Source: an uncultured Bacteroidia bacterium
GTDB taxonomy: Bacteria > Bacteroidota > Bacteroidia > Bacteroidales > F082
Assembly: GCA_902785755.1 (NCBI GenBank)
Contig: CACZZO010000002.1
Location: forward strand, 1 to 64,000
Length of the DNA stretch: 64,000 nt
Direction of reading: 5' to 3'
Within the stretch, counting starts at the first letter, position 1. Every line of letters starts with the position of its first letter. The notes beneath the pieces are model-generated. The model saw only the letters and a list, made by a program, of their open reading frames with translations. It was not told where the DNA came from and ran no database searches. The position numbers and the translations under genes are program-made. This document shows, one piece after another, positions 18,043-22,986 of this stretch.

Positions 18043-18063
18043 GCGGAGAGAAAGGGATTTGAA
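18039..18063. other. Left attachment site repeat
   Basis: 21 identical bases, then one mismatch (T for C) and GAA, shared with 35992-36016. The sequence equals the 3' end of the tRNA-Ser gene with part of its T-arm. Confidence 0.85.
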
Positions 18064-18227
18064 ACACCCTTTCACCCGTTTTGTAATCATTTGATTCTCA
18101 CTATTATCGCGGTTAATAATTCGTTCATTTTTTCAATGATTTGACCCGTTTTTGACCCGTTCAAGAAGAGGCAAAATTCTCTCCATAAATAAGTTGAGGT
18201 GTCTTTTCTTCATAAATGAAGCCACTG
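18064..18227. other. Left-end noncoding region with GACCCG repeats
   Basis: AT-rich sequence without an ORF. TTGACCCGTT occurs twice in tandem (18141 and 18152), with CACCCGTTTTG near 18072; a GACCCG copy is also present near the other end at about 35923. Such repeats near an att site are candidates for integrase arm-binding sites. Confidence 0.35.
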
Positions 18228-18578
18228 CTAATGCATGATGGATGGTTTAGTTGCTCTTACATTATTCACAAGGAAGTGCCATAATATTTCTTTCCTTTGC
18301 ATGTATTCAACCATACGCCTTTTGTTGTATATACTTCCTTTCTTGAAAATAGGCTTATCTTCATCAAACAAATAGGATTGAAGGTAATCAGATGTGTCTC
18401 TAAAGCAATCGGGCAAAGGTTGTGAGAAAGCACAAAATGCACTTCTGCAATCTGCATCTGTTACCATAATTCCCTCATAGATGCATTGGTTATCCTTATT
18501 CTTTACTACAACTAACTTTGTTTTGTAGTAATAATAGACACAATAAGGCATTGTTTCCCGAAAATCCTGATAGTCCAT
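18228..18578 (-). CDS. Hypothetical protein
   Basis: A 116-residue, AT-rich, aromatic-rich protein (YCVYYYYKTK) with no signal peptide or recognised motif. It lies downstream of, and on the same strand as, another small unrecognised gene, at the left edge of the element, where cargo genes often sit. The reading frame differs from that neighbour and is separated by a stop-containing gap of 59 bases, so I treat them as two genes rather than one broken gene, though that is not certain. Confidence 0.45.
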   Translation of the reverse strand: MDYQDFRETMPYCVYYYYKTKLVVVKNKDNQCIYEGIMVTDADCRSAFCAFSQPLPDCFRDTSDYLQSYLFDEDKPIFKKGSIYNKRRMVEYMQRKEILWHFLVNNVRATKPSIMH

Positions 18579-18637
18579 AACCTTTGCATTTGACTTTTCT
18601 CGTCTCTAATTGTTTTGTACGACTATACACAAAACCC

Positions 18638-18916
18638 TTATAACTTAGGCTTGTTTGAATTTCGAACCATAAGATACCCATCGACACTATTATTCATAAG
18701 ATCTATAATTTTCGGCTTGTCGCCAATCCACTTGCGACCTTTGATGAACTTAGCATTTTGGCTGTATTCGTTAATGAATTTGTCAACAACTTCATTGAAC
18801 GAACTGGCGCAAACATAAAACAACACTTGTTCAGGGACGATTTTTTTTGATATTGGATAATAGCGGGCATACATAGCGTAATATGCGTTAGTAAGCCCTT
18901 CATTTTCCCATTTCAT
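18638..18916 (-). CDS. Hypothetical protein
   Basis: A 92-residue protein of unknown function beginning MKWENEGLTNAYYAMYARYYP, with predicted mixed helix and strand and no export signal. It is the first of two small minus-strand genes at the left end of the element. Low G+C compared with the tail genes suggests separate acquisition. Its start is close to the divergent HicA region, with about 200 bases between. Confidence 0.45.
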   Translation of the reverse strand: MKWENEGLTNAYYAMYARYYPISKKIVPEQVLFYVCASSFNEVVDKFINEYSQNAKFIKGRKWIGDKPKIIDLMNNSVDGYLMVRNSNKPKL

Positions 18917-18976
18917 TATTGTTGGATGGTAAATGAAAACATCGTTGGTTGTTTCATAATTTCATGTATTTTTTTT

Positions 18977-19012
18977 CCTCCCCGATTCGCCCGAGTCGGG
19001 GAGGTTTTTTTT
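18977..19012 (+). terminator. Strong hairpin terminator upstream of hicA
   Basis: CCTCCCCGA and TCGGGGAGG form a 9-bp GC-rich stem followed by eight T. No plus-strand gene lies upstream, so it may end a short untranslated RNA starting in 18917-18970 or insulate the hic promoter. Confidence 0.7.
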
Positions 19013-19060
19013 GTTCCTGAAGAAAAAATGCACTTTTTTTGAAAAAAATCAATTTTTTCA

Positions 19061-19090
19061 TTGCTATTCAAAAAAATAGCATTATCTTTG
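19061..19090 (+). promoter_or_regulatory. hicAB promoter with palindromic operator
   Basis: TTG at 19061-19063 and TATCTTTG at 19083-19090 with the ideal 19-base spacer. Between the two boxes TGCTATT and AATAGCA form an inverted repeat, a good candidate operator for the HicB DNA-binding domain. Confidence 0.65.
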
Positions 19091-19115
19091 CATCGTCAAA
19101 GAAAGGAAACAAGAT

Positions 19116-19304
19116 ATGAAGTACAACGAACTTGAAAGAAGACTTAGAAAAGCAGGGTGCTACGACACCGGCACGACCAGAGCGGGGCATCCGTTATGGT
19201 ACAGCCCAAAGACAGGCAAATACTTCACAATGAGCCACCACGGTTCGCAAGAAGTTAAGCCAGGAACATTAAAAAGCATATTGAGGGATGCGGGGCTTGA
19301 ATAA
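19116..19304 (+). CDS. hicA: HicA-type mRNA interferase toxin
   Basis: A 62-residue HicA/YcfA protein with the dsRBD-like fold. The family pattern is clear: an N-terminal helix (NELERRLRKAGC), the strand with HPLWYSPKTG, and the catalytic-His region MSHHGSQEVKPGTLKSILRDAGL. HicA toxins cleave mRNA and are neutralised by HicB. It is first in the operon, 46 bases before hicB, with an AAAGGAAAC ribosome-binding region. Confidence 0.9.
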   Translation: MKYNELERRLRKAGCYDTGTTRAGHPLWYSPKTGKYFTMSHHGSQEVKPGTLKSILRDAGLE

Positions 19305-19350
19305 GCCCCACCCCTCAAAGGGATAAAAGTAATCTAAAAACATAAGCACT

Positions 19351-19752
19351 ATGAAAAAGAAGATAATAGCTCACATCGAATGTGGTACCGACGGTTGGTA
19401 TTCGGTATATCATAACGAAGATTTGCCATTTGGCTTTTTCGGCGAGGGTAAGTCCGTCAAGGAGGCAAAGGAAGATTTTCTTGCCGTGTTTGAGGCAATG
19501 CGCCAAGACCATCTTGAACGCACTGGTGAGAATGTGGAGGTTGAATTTGAATTTGTGTATGATGCTTCGGCCTTCCTTCAATATTACAAAGGATTGCTGA
19601 CACTGGCGGGATTGGCTCGCATGACGGGCATCAACAAGGGGCAATTGTCGCAATATGTGACAGGTCGCCGCCATCCTTCGCCGAAGACTCAGGAGAGAAT
19701 AAAGGTGAGTGTACAGCAATTCGCGCAAGAATTGAGCCGTGCGATGGCTTGA
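19351..19752 (+). CDS. hicB: HicB-type antitoxin with C-terminal DNA-binding domain
   Basis: A 133-residue antitoxin. Residues 1-60 form the partial RNase-H fold of HicB (IAHIECGTDGWYSVYHNE, then FGEGKSVKEAKEDF); residues about 80-130 are a helix-turn-helix of the Cro/C1 type (GLARMTGINKGQLSQYVTGRRHPSPKTQERI), which would autoregulate the operon at the palindrome between its promoter boxes. A hairpin terminator follows 47 bases after the stop. The pair probably stabilises the integrated element. Confidence 0.88.
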   Translation: MKKKIIAHIECGTDGWYSVYHNEDLPFGFFGEGKSVKEAKEDFLAVFEAMRQDHLERTGENVEVEFEFVYDASAFLQYYKGLLTLAGLARMTGINKGQLSQYVTGRRHPSPKTQERIKVSVQQFAQELSRAMA

Positions 19753-19798
19753 CCTTTCTTTGACACAGTAGGTGTACTTCATCCGCATGGCTTAAATT

Positions 19799-19829
19799 GA
19801 AAAAGTTCCCAGTTTTGGGAACTTTTTCT
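19799..19829 (+). terminator. Terminator of hicAB
   Basis: AAAAAGTTCCC pairs with GGGAACTTTTT and ends in a T run. Confidence 0.8.
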
Positions 19830-19963
19830 TTTTCGTGAAGTCACGAAAATGGTATCATTTTGCTGGCGTCAGCAAAATGGTCTTATGTTACTTTTCGCCC
19901 GAAAAGGTAACTTGACGGATTCCTTATGTTACTTTTTGGGCGAAAATGTAACTTGACGGGATT
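19830..19963. repeat. Cluster of palindromes and a two-copy direct repeat
   Basis: Three different hairpin types follow in series: TTTCGTGA/TCACGAAA, CATTTTGCT/AGCAAAATG, and two consecutive copies of about 42 bp, each starting TTATGTTACTTTT and each holding a GTTAC...GTAAC inverted repeat. No ORF. The cluster sits between the toxin-antitoxin unit and the first tail-gene promoter. Confidence 0.7.
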
Positions 19964-19966
19964 CTT

Positions 19967-20004
19967 TTTTGTCACCGCCGAAAGGGGAAAAGGGTTTAGT
20001 TTTG
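19967..20004 (+). promoter_or_regulatory. Tail-module promoter 1 (TGTCAC-N21-TAnnTTTG)
   Basis: TTTTGTCAC at 19967-19975 and TAGTTTTG at 19997-20004, exactly 21 bases between TGTCAC and TA. The start codon of the first tail gene follows 18 bases later. It lacks a TTG at the host spacing. Confidence 0.65.
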
Positions 20005-20022
20005 CGGAAAAATACGACAAAC

Positions 20023-20481
20023 ATGATCACCATCGACTACCTGAAGAAAACATTGCGCGGTTTCGTACTTTCAGACGGCCAGACCGTTGACACGAACCGT
20101 ATCCTCGTTGACGCGCCCGACATCCAGGAAGGCCTCACGCAACTCTGCCAGAAGAAGGAACTGCCGATAGCCATCCTCTTCGAGGAAGCCTTCCACTATG
20201 ACGACGACGACCGCAACGACGTGCCCTACACCCGATTCGAGCAATCGATCTACGTGATGCGCATGGTGAGCCGCGACAAAGGCAGTCGCGCCGAGGAACT
20301 GAAATGCTTCGCCGACGTGAAGCGCATCCGCGCCCTGTTGCTCAAAAAGCAATACGAGGGCGACGAGGAACTGAAGGGCTGGAACCGCACCGCCCGCCGC
20401 GACTTCGTGAGCGGAGCCGCCAACTATGTGGGCTGGAAGCTGAAGCTGCCCTTCATTGAAAACGAAAGCTGGGAGCTGTAA
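20023..20481 (+). CDS. Phage structural protein, possible tail terminator/connector
   Basis: A 152-residue acidic protein (EEAFHYDDDDRNDVPYTRFEQSIYVM), cytosolic, first gene of the tail module. I do not recognise a named family. Its size and its place directly before a gp10-like protein match head-tail connector or tail-terminator genes of siphophages, so that is the likely role. Start ATG 20023 was chosen because it lies just after promoter 1; a longer frame would run through the promoter. It is followed after three bases by the next gene. Confidence 0.6.
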   Translation: MITIDYLKKTLRGFVLSDGQTVDTNRILVDAPDIQEGLTQLCQKKELPIAILFEEAFHYDDDDRNDVPYTRFEQSIYVMRMVSRDKGSRAEELKCFADVKRIRALLLKKQYEGDEELKGWNRTARRDFVSGAANYVGWKLKLPFIENESWEL

Positions 20482-20484
20482 GCC

Positions 20485-20973
20485 ATGCCAAGGGACCACG
20501 GAACACGGGGAACCACCGAGGAATTTAGGGTGGATTGGGACCGCTTCGGCGAGATTGTCATAGAGAGATGGCAGAAGAAGCTGCTCGAGAAGGATGTCTA
20601 TGACACGGGCAACCTGTACCGCAGCATCGAGTACGGCTACCGCGCCACCAACGCCTTGAACCAGGTGGTGGGGCGCGGCCACGCCTCGGAGGTGAAGGCG
20701 GGCACCATCCCCGACGTGTTCACCTTCCGTTTCCCGCTGTACGGCATCTACGTGGAGCGCGGCGTGGGGCGCGGCTACACGCGGGGCAACGGCGGCGACT
20801 TGGTGAAGTTCAAGGGCGTGGGGCGAGGCAGGGAAAGGCGCACGTGGTATTACCGCATCTTCGCCAACGAGCGGCACCGCCTTGGCGAACTGGTGGCCGA
20901 GCAGTACGGACGCGCGGCGGCCTCGATGATACACACCATTGAGGTGAAGAAGTTGTATTTCGGTGGGGGTTAG
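20485..20973 (+). CDS. Phage tail-completion-like protein (HK97 gp10-like candidate)
   Basis: A 162-residue, very basic protein. Pattern: an N-terminal helix (DWDRFGEIVIERWQKKLLEKD), then YDTGNLYRSIEYGY, a strand pair with FRFPLYGIYVERGVGRGY, and a C-terminal helix (GELVAEQYGRAAASMIHTIEV). The helix, the TGNLYRSI segment and the YGIYVERG segment resemble neck or tail-completion proteins of the HK97 gp10 type. Together with the previous gene it would form the head-proximal end of the tail. The stop codon lies within the start of a TTTAGAG heptamer array. Confidence 0.6.
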   Translation: MPRDHGTRGTTEEFRVDWDRFGEIVIERWQKKLLEKDVYDTGNLYRSIEYGYRATNALNQVVGRGHASEVKAGTIPDVFTFRFPLYGIYVERGVGRGYTRGNGGDLVKFKGVGRGRERRTWYYRIFANERHRLGELVAEQYGRAAASMIHTIEVKKLYFGGG

Positions 20974-21050
20974 GGTTTAGAGTTTAGAGTTTAGAGTTTA
21001 GGGTTTAGGGTTTAGAGTAGTTGGAAGTTTAGAGTTGGAAGTTAGGAGTT
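20969..21050. repeat. TTTAGAG/TTTAGGG heptamer array
   Basis: Roughly seven tandem heptamers TTTAGAG or TTTAGGG followed by degenerate copies (AGTTGGAAG). It lies between tail genes and recurs at 25975-26010. Confidence 0.75.
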
Positions 21051-21095
21051 TTTTCGTAAAATTTTCGTTTCGCAATGCGGAACGAAAATAATTTG

Positions 21096-21103
21096 TATTT
21101 TTG
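21096..21103 (+). promoter_or_regulatory. -7 box before the 66-aa gene
   Basis: TATTTTTG matches TAnnTTTG. It is followed by a short tandem of ACAAACGA-like units (21112-21147) in the leader. No TGTCAC is present at the module spacing, so this looks like a host-type box without a clear TTG. Confidence 0.4.
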
Positions 21104-21158
21104 CCGCGTTATTACAAACGAAACTACAAACGAGATTACAAACGAAAAGATTGTTGTC

Positions 21159-21359
21159 ATGAGAAAGCAGAACTACAGGACCAATTTCTTGTTTGCCGAG
21201 TCGTCTTTTGCGATGGGTATGGGTAGCCTTATGGGCATCTTTTCGGAATACTACACCTTCAACACTTCCGACACCGAGGCCAAGGCCGACCGAAAGGCTA
21301 TGGAATCCGACTTTGCCGTTGCCGGAAGCGACCTGTACTCCGCATTGCTTGCGCTCTAA
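21159..21359 (+). CDS. Small hypothetical protein of the tail module
   Basis: A 66-residue protein (MRKQNYRTNFLFAESSFAMGMGSLMGIFSEYYTFNTS) of unknown function with a Gly/Met-rich hydrophobic stretch (about residues 15-30) that could insert in a membrane, and an acidic C-terminal half. Start 21159 is preferred over an upstream ATG because that extension translates the ACAAACGA leader repeat. The next gene follows 13 bases after its stop. Confidence 0.5.
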   Translation: MRKQNYRTNFLFAESSFAMGMGSLMGIFSEYYTFNTSDTEAKADRKAMESDFAVAGSDLYSALLAL

Positions 21360-21372
21360 AACCGAGAACGAC

Positions 21373-21897
21373 ATGGAAGAAGCCCGCGTTATCCCCAATG
21401 AAAAAGAACAGGAGTTGCCTGCCGGAGAGAAGCAGGCAATCGATCCCGCGATTGAGGCCGTGCTGAAAGCCGTCCCCGACGACAAGAAAGAGGAGGCTAT
21501 CAAGGCCATGGCCGTTATCCAGCAGGAAATATTCTCAGGTCCCATCCCGCATCCGCGCTTGTTGGCTGAGTATGAGAAACTGATGCCGGGCAGCATGGAC
21601 CGCTTTATGAAGATGGCAGAGCGGCAGCAAGCGCACCGCATGAAACTGGAAGACGCAGCCATCGAATCGCAACTGAAAACGAACAATCGTGGGCAGGTCT
21701 TTGGCTTCATACTGGCGGCGCTTGTCGTGCTTGGAGGAATAGGGATGGCCCTTATGGGAATGCCGTGGTTCGGCGTTCCGCTCACCGTGGGTATGATGGC
21801 CGTGCTTGTGGTGCTGTTCACCAAGGGCAAAATCCACATGGATGCCGACCTGAAAGGTAAGAAAGCGTCTGTCGATACTCAGTCAGCCGAAGAATAG
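21373..21897 (+). CDS. DUF2335 membrane protein
   Basis: A 174-residue protein of the DUF2335 family, recognised by the core IFSGPIPHPRLLAEYEKLMPGSMDRFMKMAE...HR. Residues 1-60 are acidic and helical and likely cytoplasmic; two adjacent membrane helices follow (about residues 115-135 and 137-155). DUF2335 proteins are often found in prophages and other mobile elements, but their role is not established; a holin-like or membrane-stress role is a guess. Translation probably continues from the 66-aa gene. Confidence 0.8.
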   Translation: MEEARVIPNEKEQELPAGEKQAIDPAIEAVLKAVPDDKKEEAIKAMAVIQQEIFSGPIPHPRLLAEYEKLMPGSMDRFMKMAERQQAHRMKLEDAAIESQLKTNNRGQVFGFILAALVVLGGIGMALMGMPWFGVPLTVGMMAVLVVLFTKGKIHMDADLKGKKASVDTQSAEE

Positions 21898-21980
21898 CTT
21901 TGCTACAACCTTGAAAACGACAAAGTTTCCCCAAAACGGGAACTTTTCCTTTTTTTTCCGCAAATTTCCCACAAAAAAAC

Positions 21981-22204
21981 TTGCACAATCGAAAAAAGCC
22001 GTATATTTGCAGCGTTCAAAACAATCTGCGGCATGATGAAGCAGCCGCAAACCAGCGGCATTTTTTATGCCCACACATATTGTAATCAATAGAGCCAACA
22101 GGCTCCGAGGGACGCTGAAGCAGTAATGCAAAGCAGGTCGGCAGATTGACCTTGAACACCCCTATCGGAGCCTATTTTGTTCAATGTTCAAAACAATCTG
22201 TATT
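21981..22204 (+). promoter_or_regulatory. Promoter and structured leader of the 139-aa gene
   Basis: TTG at 21981 and TATATTTG at 22002-22009 (spacer 18). The leader of about 190 nt can fold in competing ways: TGCGGC (22027) with GCCGCA (22044), or GCCGC (22044) with GCGGC (22055) followed by a T6 run, a terminator-like hairpin. GTTCAA/CAATCTGC (22014-22029) can also pair with GCAGATTG/TTGAAC (22141-22157), and a 15-bp direct repeat recurs at 22014 and 22186. A regulated leader or a separate small RNA are both possible. Confidence 0.45.
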
Positions 22205-22624
22205 ATGTTCTATCCAACATCGAAGCGTTCCCAGAGGTGGGACGCCATCTTCCAGACGGTTGACGGGTGGCGCAAGGGCCGCCCGGAGCCGAAGACCTGG
22301 AACAACAGCCTGCGGGGCTACATCCGCGCGAACCGCCGCTCGGCCAGCGAGACGGCCTACTGGGGCAGCAAGAACCCCGCCACGCTGCCCTTCATCACCG
22401 AGCACTTCAACGAGGTGCTGCGCTATGCGGTGAAGAAAGAGGAGTCGGTGCCCCACAGCGGGCAGTCGAAAGGCTTCATCAAGATCATCATCCTCGAGCG
22501 CGAAATCAAGGGCGTGGGCACGGCCAAGCTCACCGTGGGCGTGCGTCCCGACGGCGAGATGATGCACTACTGCATCACGGCGGCGCAGGCCGATTTCGAG
22601 GGTTGCAACCTTGCAACCTGTTGA
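22205..22624 (+). CDS. Hypothetical tail-module protein
   Basis: A 139-residue protein (MFYPTSKRSQRWDAIFQTVDGWRKGRPEPKTW) of unknown function, rich in basic and aromatic residues, without export signal. I chose ATG 22205; an in-frame ATG seven codons earlier lies within the leader's direct repeat. It sits after the DUF2335 gene and before the tape measure, where siphophages usually encode the major tail protein and chaperones, but its sequence does not look like a tail-tube protein. Its stop codon overlaps the TTG of the next promoter. Confidence 0.5.
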   Translation: MFYPTSKRSQRWDAIFQTVDGWRKGRPEPKTWNNSLRGYIRANRRSASETAYWGSKNPATLPFITEHFNEVLRYAVKKEESVPHSGQSKGFIKIIILEREIKGVGTAKLTVGVRPDGEMMHYCITAAQADFEGCNLATC

Positions 22625-22650
22625 CAGGAACGGAAATTGTCGTATATTTG
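22621..22650 (+). promoter_or_regulatory. Host-type promoter of the 80-aa gene
   Basis: TTG at 22621-22623 and TATATTTG at 22643-22650, spacer 19: consensus housekeeping promoter inside the tail module. Confidence 0.7.
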
Positions 22651-22672
22651 CGGCGAGAAAGGAGAAAGAACG

Positions 22673-22915
22673 ATGATCTATCCAGTATTGACCGAGTTTG
22701 AATGGGGGATTGCCGGAATCATAGGCATCATCATTCTGGTTTTCGGCATCCGCTCAATCGCAAGGGAATCACGAGACACCGTAAAGCCTCATGACTACGC
22801 CCATGATAAAGCGTTCCAAAGGTACATTGACAAAGAATCGGCCAAGGTCGAAGAATATTATCAGAAAGCGAAATCCGACTGGGAAAAGGAGCATGGTCGC
22901 TCTTGGGACGATTAA
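22673..22915 (+). CDS. Small single-pass membrane protein
   Basis: An 80-residue protein with one membrane helix near the N-terminus (GIAGIIGIIILVFGIRSIA) followed by a charged helical C-terminal half (DKAFQRYIDKESAKVEEYYQKAKSDWEKEHG), probably cytoplasmic. ATG 22673 follows a strong host-type promoter and a GGAG-containing leader. Unlike neighbouring genes it uses a host promoter, so it may be expressed while the element is silent, as expected of an immunity or superinfection-exclusion protein; that is inference only. Confidence 0.55.
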   Translation: MIYPVLTEFEWGIAGIIGIIILVFGIRSIARESRDTVKPHDYAHDKAFQRYIDKESAKVEEYYQKAKSDWEKEHGRSWDD

Positions 22916-22929
22916 AAAAGGATTCCTTT

Positions 22930-22980
22930 TTTTGTCACTGCAAGATAAGGTTTGGCGCGTAATTTCGCGCCAAACCTTAT
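22930..22980 (+). promoter_or_regulatory. Tail-module promoter 2 with 15-bp palindrome
   Basis: TTTTGTCAC at 22930-22938; 21 bases later TAATTTCG (22960-22967), one mismatch from TAnnTTTG. Perfect 15-bp arms (22945-22959 and 22966-22980, AAGGTTTGGCGCG and its complement) flank the TAATTT box, so a symmetric repressor could occlude it. The tape-measure start lies six bases after the palindrome. Confidence 0.65.
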
Positions 22981-22986
22981 TACATT

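Noticed and set aside
18977..19012. attC or integron-like site upstream of hicA
   Set aside because: Simple GC-rich stem with a T8 run is a standard terminator; no integron integrase or attC box structure.
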